The notes beneath the pieces were generated by a model, which did not search any database, was not told the origin of the DNA, and was given only the letters and a program-made list of their open reading frames with translations. A program made the position numbers and the translations under genes. Positions 34,490 to 44,104 of a stretch of 64,000 nucleotides of DNA are shown piece by piece; positions within the stretch are counted from its first letter, which is position 1; each line of letters opens with the position of its first letter. Source of the DNA: Ornatilinea apprima (GTDB lineage: Bacteria; Chloroflexota; Anaerolineae; Anaerolineales; Anaerolineaceae); assembly GCF_001306115.1 (NCBI RefSeq), contig NZ_LGCL01000021.1:62001-126000 (forward strand), given 5' to 3'.

Positions 34490-35668
34490 ATGAATGTACT
34501 GGTTGTATTGACATATTATCGCCCCCACACCAGCGGTCTGACGATTTATGCTGAGCGCCTGGCCGAAGCCATGGTCAAACGCGGACATCAAGTAACGGTG
34601 TTGACCTCTCAATTTGAAAAGAATCTGCCCCGTGAGGAAGTGCGGAACGGTGTGCGAATTGTGCGCGCGCCTGTGCTGTTCCGCATCAGCAAGGGCGTGA
34701 TCATGCCCTCGTTTGGGTGGCTGGCCACCAAACTGGCCAAAGAAAGTGACTTGATTCATCTACACCTGCCGCAGTTTGACGCGGCCGGGGTTGCCCTGCG
34801 CGGCAGACTGATGAAAAAGCCCACCGTGATCACCTATCACTGCGATTTGATTATGCCGCCTGGCGCGTTAAGCCGCCTGGCTAACGCGGCGGTGTTGGTG
34901 ATGAATGAGATGGCTGGCTGGTTTACCCATCGGATTGTTACTTACACGCAAGACTACGCTGACAACTCCAAATATCTGTCCCGCTTTGCGAAGAAATTGA
35001 AGATTATTCAACCGCCGGTGGAGCTGCCCGAAACCACCGAAGACAAAGTGCGCCTTTTCAGCCAGCAGCACAACCCCGAACGCTGCTCGCCGGTAATTGG
35101 GATGGCCGCGCGTTTCGCCACGGAAAAAGGGGTGGAAGTGCTGATGAACGCGCTGAAAATCGTGGTGGAGAAATATCCGCGGGCACTGGTGCAGTTCGCC
35201 GGCCCTTATCAGAATATTATTGGTGAAGAGGAATACTTCGCCCGGTTAGAGCCGCAGCTGCGCCAATTTGAAAAAGCCGGCAACTGGAAATTTATGGGCA
35301 CCCTCGACCCTGAAGCAATGGCGGCCTTCTACCGAAATATTGACGTGCTGGTCATGTCGAGCTTGAACTCTACTGAGGCGTTTGGGTTGGTTCAGATTGA
35401 AGCGATGATCAACGGCAAACCCTGTATCGCTTCGAACCTGCCTGGAGTGCGCCAGCCGGTGAAGATGCATGAAATGGGTCTGGTTACACCGATTGGTGAC
35501 AGTGAAGCGCTGGCCAATGCGATTATGGATGTGGTGGAACACCATGAAAAATATGAGCGCGACCCCAAGCCGATCCGCACGCGTTATTTGCCGGAGAGCG
35601 TGGCGGTCGCGTACGAAGAACTCTACCAGGAAATGATCGAAGAACTGCACATTACCCCTGCAGCTTGA
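34490..35668 (+). CDS. GT4-family glycosyltransferase
   Basis: This is a 392-residue GT-B-fold retaining glycosyltransferase. It has the N-terminal YYRPHTSGLTIYAERLAEA, typical of group 1 transferases. The C-terminal donor-binding domain contains IGMAARFATEKGVEVLMNAL and the E-x7-E motif in STEAFGLVQIEAMINGKPCIASNLPG. The donor and acceptor cannot be told from sequence. GAGGT lies 6 bases before the ATG. It is cytoplasmic and probably builds a lipid-linked glycan used by the membrane proteins downstream. Confidence 0.88.
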   Translation: MNVLVVLTYYRPHTSGLTIYAERLAEAMVKRGHQVTVLTSQFEKNLPREEVRNGVRIVRAPVLFRISKGVIMPSFGWLATKLAKESDLIHLHLPQFDAAGVALRGRLMKKPTVITYHCDLIMPPGALSRLANAAVLVMNEMAGWFTHRIVTYTQDYADNSKYLSRFAKKLKIIQPPVELPETTEDKVRLFSQQHNPERCSPVIGMAARFATEKGVEVLMNALKIVVEKYPRALVQFAGPYQNIIGEEEYFARLEPQLRQFEKAGNWKFMGTLDPEAMAAFYRNIDVLVMSSLNSTEAFGLVQIEAMINGKPCIASNLPGVRQPVKMHEMGLVTPIGDSEALANAIMDVVEHHEKYERDPKPIRTRYLPESVAVAYEELYQEMIEELHITPAA

Positions 35669-35709
35669 CAGGAATGGCGGGATTTCGCCTCTTTACGGAG
35701 CCAACACGG

Positions 35710-36507
35710 ATGACTAACAAGACCAATAAAGATTTTCTATGGGTGAATATCAGCGAACTGCCGTATTTTCGCGGTTTGCTGCGAGCCGTGGAAGCGCGGT
35801 TTTACCAGGACATTGAACTGCAACGGCCTGTTTTTGACCTGGGTTGCGGCGACGGGCAGTTTGCTCAGACTACATTCGATCAAAAGATTGATGTGGGCTT
35901 GGACCCGTGGACCGGCCCGATTAAAAAGGCGATTAAAACTGGCGCTTATCAGATGGTTCTTCAGGGCAGCGGAGCGGAGATCCCCTTCCCGGATCAATCC
36001 TTCAACAGCGCCATCAGTAATTCGGTGCTGGAGCATATTCCTGACCTGGATCCGGTGCTGAAAGAAGTTCACCGGATTTTGAAACCAGGATCTCTGTTTG
36101 TTTTTTGCGTTCCCAACCACCAGTTTTTGGGGACGCTGTCGATTTCTAATTTCTTCGATCGTATGGGTCTAAAGGGGTTGGGTAATGCCTACCGCAGTTT
36201 CTTCAACCGGATTTCCAGGCACTATCACTGTGATTCCCCTGAAGAGTGGAAAGACCGCCTGGGCCGCGCCGGGTTTGATGTGGTTGAGTGGTGGCATTAT
36301 TTTTCGCCGGGCGCGTTTCACGTTCTGGAATGGGGCCATTATTTTGGTCTGCCTTCAGCCGTGGCGCATATCCTCTTTCGCAAGTGGATTTTAAGCCCGA
36401 CGGCCTGGAATCTGGCGGTTACCCGCGCGGTTGTCCAGAAATTTTATGATGAACCGGCAAAGAACCCTCAAGGCGCTTACACGTTTTATATTGCTCGCCG
36501 CAGATAA
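35710..36507 (+). CDS. Class I SAM-dependent methyltransferase
   Basis: This 265-residue protein has the SAM-binding motif I (VFDLGCGDGQFA) and a Methyltransf_11-type core (AEIPFPDQSFNSAISNSVLEHIPD, ILKPGSLFVFCVPNH). The C-terminal third is aromatic and variable, probably the substrate side. The ATG at 35710 has GGAG 9 bases upstream. The frame extends to a TTG overlapping the GT4 gene, which is less likely. Position in the glycan cluster suggests methylation of a sugar or lipid carrier; this is an inference. Confidence 0.83.
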   Translation: MTNKTNKDFLWVNISELPYFRGLLRAVEARFYQDIELQRPVFDLGCGDGQFAQTTFDQKIDVGLDPWTGPIKKAIKTGAYQMVLQGSGAEIPFPDQSFNSAISNSVLEHIPDLDPVLKEVHRILKPGSLFVFCVPNHQFLGTLSISNFFDRMGLKGLGNAYRSFFNRISRHYHCDSPEEWKDRLGRAGFDVVEWWHYFSPGAFHVLEWGHYFGLPSAVAHILFRKWILSPTAWNLAVTRAVVQKFYDEPAKNPQGAYTFYIARRR

Positions 36508-36547
36508 GCGTGACTCGATCCAAAAAATTGCGAGTTTCCTGGGAGTG

Positions 36548-36553
36548 TATAAT
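36548..36553 (+). promoter_or_regulatory. Possible -10 box before the 721-aa GT-C gene
   Basis: A perfect TATAAT lies 47 bases before the ATG at 36601 in a 93-base gap. TTGCGA at 36528 is only 14 bases away, so the -35 is doubtful. Confidence 0.4.
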
Positions 36554-36600
36554 AATCGCTCAAGGAAGGATTTCCCGTTTCCAATTCAATAGTGAGATGA

Positions 36601-38766
36601 ATGAAAATGAAAGAACCGAGCGTTCTCGATTATTTCAAAGCACGCTTAAACCCCTGGGCAAAAGAGATCCCTGACATTTTCGCGGGGGAAACCTGGTCGT
36701 CTGAAGACGAAGCGGCCGCGCCAGAGCATGAATATTCGGCGCTGCCCGCGCGCGAAGAAGGCGTGCCTTTCTGGCAAAGCATTGCCGCGACTGCCTGGAA
36801 AAGCACGGCGGCGCTGTTTTTTGCCCTGATCGCGCAAATTCAACTGGACAGCCAAACGCCGAACCCTAAAGCGGGCATTGCTCTGTATGTTATGTCGGCG
36901 GCGATGTTGATCGCGGCCATTTTGACCGATGAGGTCAAATTCCCCTCGTCGTCAGCCGTGGACACCAACTGGTTATCCACTTCGGTTAAACAGCGCGGCC
37001 TGGTGATCGGAATCCCCGCCATGCTGCTGGCGTTTCTCACTTTTGGCGGGAATAGCTTCACATTGATTAATCTGGTTCTGTGGGGTGTGGCGATTTATGG
37101 CATGCTGCTGGCGTTTTGGGAACCGCAGAAAAACGGTTTTCGGCTTTGGCCGGAGAAAATAAAAGGCTGGTTTGCGCAGCCGGTGGTGAGTCTGCGTTTT
37201 TCGGCCTGGGGTGTGCTACTGTTGGTGGTCATCGGTGTGGTGATCTTCTTCCGAGCTGGAAATTTGGAAGGCATCCCCGGAGACCCTTTCAGCGACCATG
37301 CCGAGAAACTGCTTGATGTGAGCACAATTTTGCAGGGTGAATTCCCGATTTTCTTTCCGCGAAATACCGGCCGTGAGGCCATTCAAATGTATCTGACGGC
37401 CCTGGTTTCGATTGTTTTTGGCACCGGGTTATCCTTTATGAGCTTGAAAATCGGCACCGTGCTGATTGGCCTGTTCACTCTGCCTTATATGTACTTGCTT
37501 GGCAAGGAACTGGGCGGGCGCTGGGTGGGGCTGCTGGCGCTGCTGCTGGCGGGAGTATCGTATTGGGGAAATGTTATCGCGCGGATTGGGCTGCGCTTTC
37601 CGCTATATCCGGCTTTTACCGCGCCAACTCTTTATTATCTCATTCGCGGATTACGCCGCCAGAACCGCAACGATTTGATTCTGGCCGGCATTTTCCTGGG
37701 GTTGGGTTTGCATGGTTACAGCCCAATGCGGATTGTGCCGTTTGTGGTTTTAGCGGCGTTTGGCATTTACCTGATTCACCGGGTTTCTCTTGGCAGAAAA
37801 GTCGAGGTGTTAGGCGGGCTGGTTTTGCTGGCATTTTTTGCCATGATGATCTTCCTACCCTTGATGCGCTATGCTATTGACCAGCCTAATGATTTTAGCT
37901 ATCGGGCGTTAACGAGGCTTAGCAGTGTCGAAAGGGCGCTGCCAGGCTCGCCGGCGGTGATCTTCCTGGATAATCTCTGGAAGTCGCTGGTGATGCCCTT
38001 CTGGAAAAATGGCAATATCTGGGTGCATTCTGTCACCGGCCGTCCCGCGCTGGATGTGGTTTCGGCGATGTTTTTCTTCATGGGTTTAGTGATGCTGGTG
38101 GTGCGGTATCTGCGCCAGCGCGATTGGCTGGACCTGTTTTTGCTGGTATCCATTCCTATTTTGATGATGCCTTCAATCCTTTCGCTGGCGTTCCCGGACG
38201 AGAACCCTTCGCTGAACCGTTCGGGCGGGGCGTATGTGGTGATCTTTTTAATCACGGCGATGGCCGTGTACGCGTTCTTTAAGGCTGCCTGGATGAAAGC
38301 GCGGGGTCGGCTGGCAAAGAGCTCGCTGGCAGTGCTCGGGGTGCTGTTGTTGGGAATGCTGCTCAGCCAGAATTACGACTTGGTTTTTGAACAGTTTAAG
38401 CGGCAGTTTGATCTCAATTCTTTGAACACAACGGAGATCGGCGAGACCATTCGAGATTATGCCAGCTCTGTCGGCAGCGCAGACAGCGCGTATGTGGTGC
38501 CATACCCGCATTGGGTGGATACGCGCCTGGTCGGGATCAATGCCGGGTATCCCGAGAAAGATTATGCCCTCTGGCCGGAGGATTTTGAGATGACTCTGGG
38601 ACAAATGGGGACAAAACTGTTTGTTTTGAAACCGGAAGATACACAGGCGCTAGAGCAGCTTAAGACGCTGTATCCGCAAGGGGTGGTCAGCCGCAAAGAA
38701 TCGATCTATGAAGGAAAAGACTACCTGCTTTTCCTGGTTGCCGGACAGGCTCCGATTGTACAATAA
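36601..38766 (+). CDS. Polytopic GT-C-type (GT39-like) glycosyltransferase
   Basis: This is a 721-residue integral membrane protein with an N-terminal cytoplasmic stretch (about 60 residues). Two to four helices follow, then a GT-C core of about ten more helices. The first loop carries EGIPGDPFSDHAEKLLD, the position where GT-C enzymes place catalytic acidic residues. A C-terminal extracytoplasmic part of about 110 residues follows. GT-C enzymes transfer sugars from polyprenyl-phosphate donors on the outer face of the membrane. The start is taken at 36601; ATG at 36607 is equally possible, as no clear ribosome site is seen. Confidence 0.78.
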   Translation: MKMKEPSVLDYFKARLNPWAKEIPDIFAGETWSSEDEAAAPEHEYSALPAREEGVPFWQSIAATAWKSTAALFFALIAQIQLDSQTPNPKAGIALYVMSAAMLIAAILTDEVKFPSSSAVDTNWLSTSVKQRGLVIGIPAMLLAFLTFGGNSFTLINLVLWGVAIYGMLLAFWEPQKNGFRLWPEKIKGWFAQPVVSLRFSAWGVLLLVVIGVVIFFRAGNLEGIPGDPFSDHAEKLLDVSTILQGEFPIFFPRNTGREAIQMYLTALVSIVFGTGLSFMSLKIGTVLIGLFTLPYMYLLGKELGGRWVGLLALLLAGVSYWGNVIARIGLRFPLYPAFTAPTLYYLIRGLRRQNRNDLILAGIFLGLGLHGYSPMRIVPFVVLAAFGIYLIHRVSLGRKVEVLGGLVLLAFFAMMIFLPLMRYAIDQPNDFSYRALTRLSSVERALPGSPAVIFLDNLWKSLVMPFWKNGNIWVHSVTGRPALDVVSAMFFFMGLVMLVVRYLRQRDWLDLFLLVSIPILMMPSILSLAFPDENPSLNRSGGAYVVIFLITAMAVYAFFKAAWMKARGRLAKSSLAVLGVLLLGMLLSQNYDLVFEQFKRQFDLNSLNTTEIGETIRDYASSVGSADSAYVVPYPHWVDTRLVGINAGYPEKDYALWPEDFEMTLGQMGTKLFVLKPEDTQALEQLKTLYPQGVVSRKESIYEGKDYLLFLVAGQAPIVQ

Positions 38767-38771
38767 AGACA

Positions 38772-38798
38772 TTGCTCAATAAGGTTCGCGATTAAAAT
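38772..38798 (+). promoter_or_regulatory. Possible promoter directly before the 1756-aa gene
   Basis: TTGCTC, a 15-base spacer and TAAAAT end 8 bases before the ATG at 38807, which has no ribosome site. The spacer is short, so the -35 is uncertain. Confidence 0.4.
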
Positions 38799-38806
38799 CA
38801 ATAACT

Positions 38807-41800
38807 ATGGACGAATCCGTTACCCCAATCCATCAAGAGGCGGCAGAAGCGCCTCAGCACTCTGCCCGGCTTCCGTGGTACGCGCCTGTGATCTTAATCG
38901 GCGTTCTGCTCATGGCGGCGTATTTCCGCTTTACCGGTTTGAATTGGGACGATGTTTACCATCTTCACCCTGATGAGCGCTTCCTGACGATGGTGGAGAC
39001 GTCCATCGCGCCGGTGAATAATCTCTGGGATTACTTCAATACCACCACCTCTAGCCTGAATCCCAACAACAACGGGTACACGTTCTATGTGTATGGCACG
39101 CTGCCCCTGTTCATTGTGCGCTATGTGGCCGAGTGGGTTGGGCAAACGGGCTACAACGAAGTTCACCTGGTTGGACGGGCGTTGTCGGGCCTGGCAGATG
39201 TGTTGACTGTTTTGCTGGTATTTGCGATAGCGTTCCGGCTTTTTAAGCACTATCGGTTGGCGCTGTTGGCGGCGGCTTTTTCCGCGGCGGCTGTGATGCA
39301 GATTCAGTTATCGCATTATTTCACGGTTGATAATTTCGCCAATTTCTTTGTGTATCTGGCTTTTTATTTCGCTGTGGAGCTGCTCGCGCGCGATGAACAA
39401 CCTCAATCCGCCCCGCCGCCCAGCGAGCAGACCATGCAAACCCTGCTGACCCGCGCTGGTGAAAACCTGGGAATTTATGTTTTGTTTGGTTTGGGGCTGG
39501 GAATGGCAACTGCCTCGAAGGTCAGCGCGGCGCCGATTGCAATGTTGCTGCCGATGGCCGCTTTTATCCGCTGGGTTAGCGTGCCCCAGGAAGACCGGGA
39601 GTGGATGGCAGCGGTTTTGTTCCGCAATCTGGTAGTCGCGGCGGCTGTTAGCCTGCTTACGTTTCGTGTTTTCCAGCCCTATGCTTTTAATGGCTTGTTC
39701 AGTCTGAATCCGGCGTGGTTATCGAGTTTGAAAGAACTTTCAGCGATGTCCACAGGTGATGTCGACTTTCCGCCTGCTTTGCAGTGGGCGCGGCGCCCGC
39801 TGACTTTTTCTTTCACTAACATGGTGCGCTTTGGTCTGGGCTATCCGCTGGGGATTCTGGCGTGGAGCGCCTTTTTATGGATGGGCTGGAAGATGCTGCG
39901 CGGCGAATGGAAGAAGTATCTGCTGCCGTGGGGTTGGACCGCGTTTTACTTTACCTGGCAGTCAGTTAATTTTACCCGCAGCATGCGCTACCAGATTCAT
40001 GTTTACCCCGCGCTGGCGATGATTGCCGCTTGGGCGGTGCTTGCTCTCTGGGAGCACCGCACTGAAGCGTCCGGCTGGCTGGGAAAGAACTGGCGAAAAA
40101 TGCTGGCGGCTGCCGCCGGCGTGGGAGTGCTGGCCGGCACGGTTGTGTGGGCCTTTATGTTCACGCGCATTTACACGCGGCCGGTCACGCGGGTTGAAGC
40201 CAGCCAGTGGATTTACCAAAACGTACCGGCGCCGATTAATGTGCGCATCCATACCGGCGATCAAGTCTACAATCACCCGCAGCCATTTCGAGCCGGTTTG
40301 GCGGTTACGTACGAGCAGCCGTATCGTTACCAGTATATTCCTCAGGAAGACGGGCAGCTTGTGCAGGTGCGGTTACCGCATGTGTTGGGAACCGGTGTGA
40401 ACTTTGCCGACCAAACCCTTGTGCTCACCATCCGCGGTGACCGCGAAGCGGAGTTCCCGCTGGCGGTGGGGCAGGTGAGCGGCGCTTTTCCGGCGGCGAG
40501 CGACCCGCGCGGAGATGAAAGCCTGGTGCTTTTTGACGTTCCTGTGGAGGCGAGAGCCGGGCAGCCGTTGTATATCGAAATTCGGCCAGGCGTTGAGGGG
40601 GGCAGCTTTCAGCTGGCGGGTGCCATTCAAATGGGCATCATCAGGGTTAATGGCGAGCTGGTCGAAGAAGCTCTGCCCGAAGCGGTTGCGGCTTTACTCC
40701 CCGGCGACCGGTACTCGATCCGGCTTACCAATCACCCGGCCGGGCTGCTCGAAGAGATTTCCATTCCCCATATTGTGGATTGGGAAGGCCAAACGGGTGA
40801 AAAGACGCTGCGCATTGATTTGATGAACGATGAACCCGAACAGGGATTGTATGGCTCGGCCGAGGTTACCAGCACCTTTACGGCTGGCGCGGATGCCCGC
40901 GGTGAAGGATACATCTTCCGCTTTGACCCGCCGATTGCGCTTCAACAAGAGAAAACGTATGTGCTTTCCCTCCATTTTGAAACTGGAGCAGGGCGACTGG
41001 CGCTGTATGGCAGCAAGCATGTCAACGAATCTTCCTGGGATGATGCGATTCCGATCAGTCTGAATGATTACAATCCCTACGATTATTACATGGGACTGTA
41101 CCGCACCGATTTGAATTTTGAGATGTATTGGGATGACAACGCCGAAAAGCTGCAGCGCTTTTTGACCAATCTCGATCAGGCGGACTACATTTTCATCACC
41201 TCCAACCGGCAGTGGGGCACGACCACGCGCGTGCCAGAGCGATACCCTTTGACCACAGAGTATTACCGGCAGTTAATCGGCTGCCCGGTGGATAAAGAGA
41301 TCACCTGGTGCTACAGCGTGGCCGAGCCGGGCATGTTTAGTGGCAACCTGGGGTTCGAGCTGGTCAAAATATCGCAATCGAACCCGAACCTGGGCAGCTT
41401 TGAAGTGAACACGCAGTTTGCCGAAGAAGCCTTCACGGTTTACGATCATCCCAAGGTGCTGATCTTTAAGAAAACCGCCGGCTACTCGCCCGCGCATGTG
41501 CGGGAGATTCTGGGGCGGGTGGACTTATCCAAAGTGGTGCGGCTAACCCCGGCCCAGGCCAAAGATTACCCTGGCGATCTCACTTTGCCTGCGGCTCGTT
41601 TGGCGCAGCAACGCAGCGGCGGTACCTGGTCAGAGCTGTTTGACCGCGATTCCTGGATCAACGCCTGGCCAGTGGTGACGGTTGTGGTCTGGTATGTTTT
41701 CATCGCGCTGCTGGGTTGGATGGTGTACCCGTTGACGCGGCTGGCCTTTGGTGGATTGGTTGATAAAGGTTATCCGGCTGCGCGCCTGGTTGGGCTGGTG

Positions 41801-44077
41801 CTGTTTGCTCTGCTAGCCTGGTGGGCCGGTTCGATGGGCTGGGCGGTTACCCGCGGCACGTTGATCGCTTGCCTGGCTGTGCTGGCGTCGGGCAATCTGG
41901 CGCTGTTCTGGTGGAAGAAGGATGAAATTCTGGCCGAAGTGCGTGGAAAGGGCCGCTATTGGCTGACCGTCGAGCTGGTCGCCGCGGGATTCTTCCTGTT
42001 CTTCCTGCTGATTCGTCTGGGCAACCCCGATTTGTGGCACCCCTATAAAGGTGGGGAAAAGCCGATGGACTTTTCCTATTTCAACGCGGTGATTAAGAGC
42101 GCGACGTTCCCGCCCTATGATCCGTGGTTTTCGGGCGGGTATATCAACTATTATTATTACGGATTTGTGCTGGCAGGAATGCCGGTGAAGCTGCTGGGGA
42201 TAGTCCCTTCAGTGGCCTATAACCTGCTGTTGCCCTCACTGTACAGTTTGCTGGCGTTGGCAGCCCTCAGCATTGGCTGGAACCTGGCTGTGCCGGGATC
42301 TGCGGATGAAGAAGAAGGCCACAAGCTGGAAAACGAGCGCAGGGGTCTGCTGGCGGGGTTGGGCACGGCGATTCTGCTGCAGGTGCTGGGTAACCTGGGC
42401 ACCGTGCGGATGATCTGGCAGTCTTTGCAGAAGATTGTGGCCCCCGGCGGCGCGATTGAAGGCGCCAACCCGATCCAACATCTGCTTTGGGGCGTGCAGG
42501 GTTTCTTCAAGTATGCATCGGGTGTGCGGTTGCCGGTTGGACCGGGTGATTGGTATTGGATTCCCAGCCGGGTGATCCCTGGCGAGCCGATCACCGAGTT
42601 TCCCATGTTCACTTTTCTCTACGCGGATTTACACGCGCATTTGCTGGCATTGCCTCTGACCGCGCTGGCCGTGTTGTGGGCGATCTCGGTCTTCAAGCGG
42701 CAGTGGAAATGGGCTGATTGGGGTGAGTTGGCCGCCAGTCTGGCTCTGGGCGGCGCGGTGATTGGTGCACTGCGCCCGACGAATACCTGGGATTTCCCCA
42801 CGTATTTGATCTTAGGAGTATTGGTTGTGGTGTATACCGCCCTGCGCTACGCCACGCCGGTACAACGGCTCTCCATTTTACCGGTTTTCTGGCAGCGGGC
42901 GGCGGTTGCCGCGCTCTCTGCCGGGTGTTTGGCGGCGGCGGCTTTTCTTTTCTACGCACCTTTCTCACATTGGTTTGGGCAGGCATACAATCAGGTGGAA
43001 ATTTGGAAGGACGCGCGCACGCCGTTTGGTTCTTACTTTACCCATTGGGGATTATTCCTGGTGGTCATTTTTAGCTGGCTGTGGTGGGAAATTCGGGATT
43101 GGATGGATTCCACGCCGGCCACCGCGCTGCGCAAGATTTACCCTTACCGGGGATGGATCCAGGCTGGGTTTATCGTTCTTTTGGGCTTAATCATCGGGTC
43201 TTTTCTGTTGAAGGTGCAGATCGTCTGGCTGGCGCTGCCGATGGCTGTTTCGGCCGGCGTGCTGATGCTGCGCCCCCATTTAAGTGATGAAAAACGCTTT
43301 GTGTGTTTCGTGGTGGGAACAGCGCTGCTGCTGACCATGATGGTGGAATTGATCCGCCTTTCAGGCGACATTGGCAGAATGAATACGGTGTTCAAGTTCT
43401 ATCTGCAAGCATGGACCCTGCTTTCTGTCTCTGCCGGGGCGGCGTTTTTCTGGCTGCTGCCTGCTGTGCAAGAAAAATGGAAACCGGGCTGGCAAACCGC
43501 ATGGCAAACCACGCTGACATTGTTGGCGGCGGGCGCGCTGCTCTTTCCGCTGTTTGGCGGTTTCGATAAAATCCGTGACCGGATGAGCAGCCTGGCCCCA
43601 CACACTCTGGATGGGATGGATTACATGCCGTATTCAGAATACGCGGACAATGGCCAGACGATGCAGCTGGATGAAGATTATCGCGCGATCAGGTGGATGC
43701 AAGAAAATGTTGAGGGATCGCCGGTGATTCTCGAGGCGAATGTGCCTGAATATCGCTGGGGTAACCGATTTACCATTTACACCGGTCTACCTGGTGTTGT
43801 GGGTTGGAATTGGCACCAGCGCCAGCAGCGGGCGATTACCCCTGGTGATTGGGTGTGGGAGCGGGTGAACCAGGTGGAGGCGTTCTACCTCTCCACCAGC
43901 CGTGAGGAAACGGAACGCATTCTTGAAACCTACGATGTTCGTTATGTGGTGGTGGGGCAGCTTGAGCGCGTATTTTATTCCGGCCCCGGGTTGGAGAAAT
44001 TCGGTCTTTGGGAAAATGACCTCTGGCAAAAGGTATACGAAGATGGCCAGACGGCCATATACCAGGTTTTGGACTAA
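38807..44077 (+). CDS. Giant GT-C / DUF2298 (YYY) fusion membrane protein
   Basis: This 1756-residue protein joins two membrane units. The first (about residues 20-450) is PMT/GT39-like, with the HLHPDERF acidic motif in its first loop. An extracytoplasmic, beta-rich part (about 450-960) follows. The second unit (about 965-1756) is a DUF2298 'Chlor_Arch_YYY' domain with GGYINYYYYGFVLAG, NTWDFPTY, FNTVFKFYLQAW-like and TGLPGVVGWNWHQRQQR segments. About 20 or more helices are present in total. The YYY family is known mainly from Chloroflexota and some archaea and lacks an assigned reaction. Sugar transfer at the outer face is inferred. It is followed at 28 bases by a stand-alone YYY protein. 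Confidence 0.85.
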   Translation: MDESVTPIHQEAAEAPQHSARLPWYAPVILIGVLLMAAYFRFTGLNWDDVYHLHPDERFLTMVETSIAPVNNLWDYFNTTTSSLNPNNNGYTFYVYGTLPLFIVRYVAEWVGQTGYNEVHLVGRALSGLADVLTVLLVFAIAFRLFKHYRLALLAAAFSAAAVMQIQLSHYFTVDNFANFFVYLAFYFAVELLARDEQPQSAPPPSEQTMQTLLTRAGENLGIYVLFGLGLGMATASKVSAAPIAMLLPMAAFIRWVSVPQEDREWMAAVLFRNLVVAAAVSLLTFRVFQPYAFNGLFSLNPAWLSSLKELSAMSTGDVDFPPALQWARRPLTFSFTNMVRFGLGYPLGILAWSAFLWMGWKMLRGEWKKYLLPWGWTAFYFTWQSVNFTRSMRYQIHVYPALAMIAAWAVLALWEHRTEASGWLGKNWRKMLAAAAGVGVLAGTVVWAFMFTRIYTRPVTRVEASQWIYQNVPAPINVRIHTGDQVYNHPQPFRAGLAVTYEQPYRYQYIPQEDGQLVQVRLPHVLGTGVNFADQTLVLTIRGDREAEFPLAVGQVSGAFPAASDPRGDESLVLFDVPVEARAGQPLYIEIRPGVEGGSFQLAGAIQMGIIRVNGELVEEALPEAVAALLPGDRYSIRLTNHPAGLLEEISIPHIVDWEGQTGEKTLRIDLMNDEPEQGLYGSAEVTSTFTAGADARGEGYIFRFDPPIALQQEKTYVLSLHFETGAGRLALYGSKHVNESSWDDAIPISLNDYNPYDYYMGLYRTDLNFEMYWDDNAEKLQRFLTNLDQADYIFITSNRQWGTTTRVPERYPLTTEYYRQLIGCPVDKEITWCYSVAEPGMFSGNLGFELVKISQSNPNLGSFEVNTQFAEEAFTVYDHPKVLIFKKTAGYSPAHVREILGRVDLSKVVRLTPAQAKDYPGDLTLPAARLAQQRSGGTWSELFDRDSWINAWPVVTVVVWYVFIALLGWMVYPLTRLAFGGLVDKGYPAARLVGLVLFALLAWWAGSMGWAVTRGTLIACLAVLASGNLALFWWKKDEILAEVRGKGRYWLTVELVAAGFFLFFLLIRLGNPDLWHPYKGGEKPMDFSYFNAVIKSATFPPYDPWFSGGYINYYYYGFVLAGMPVKLLGIVPSVAYNLLLPSLYSLLALAALSIGWNLAVPGSADEEEGHKLENERRGLLAGLGTAILLQVLGNLGTVRMIWQSLQKIVAPGGAIEGANPIQHLLWGVQGFFKYASGVRLPVGPGDWYWIPSRVIPGEPITEFPMFTFLYADLHAHLLALPLTALAVLWAISVFKRQWKWADWGELAASLALGGAVIGALRPTNTWDFPTYLILGVLVVVYTALRYATPVQRLSILPVFWQRAAVAALSAGCLAAAAFLFYAPFSHWFGQAYNQVEIWKDARTPFGSYFTHWGLFLVVIFSWLWWEIRDWMDSTPATALRKIYPYRGWIQAGFIVLLGLIIGSFLLKVQIVWLALPMAVSAGVLMLRPHLSDEKRFVCFVVGTALLLTMMVELIRLSGDIGRMNTVFKFYLQAWTLLSVSAGAAFFWLLPAVQEKWKPGWQTAWQTTLTLLAAGALLFPLFGGFDKIRDRMSSLAPHTLDGMDYMPYSEYADNGQTMQLDEDYRAIRWMQENVEGSPVILEANVPEYRWGNRFTIYTGLPGVVGWNWHQRQQRAITPGDWVWERVNQVEAFYLSTSREETERILETYDVRYVVVGQLERVFYSGPGLEKFGLWENDLWQKVYEDGQTAIYQVLD

Positions 44078-44104
44078 TCGTAACGGCCATTTAATCGGAG
44101 AGAT

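Noticed and set aside
35665..35709. TTG or ATG (35674) start for the methyltransferase, overlapping the GT4 gene
   Set aside because: No properly spaced ribosome site; the added residues do not look like part of the fold.
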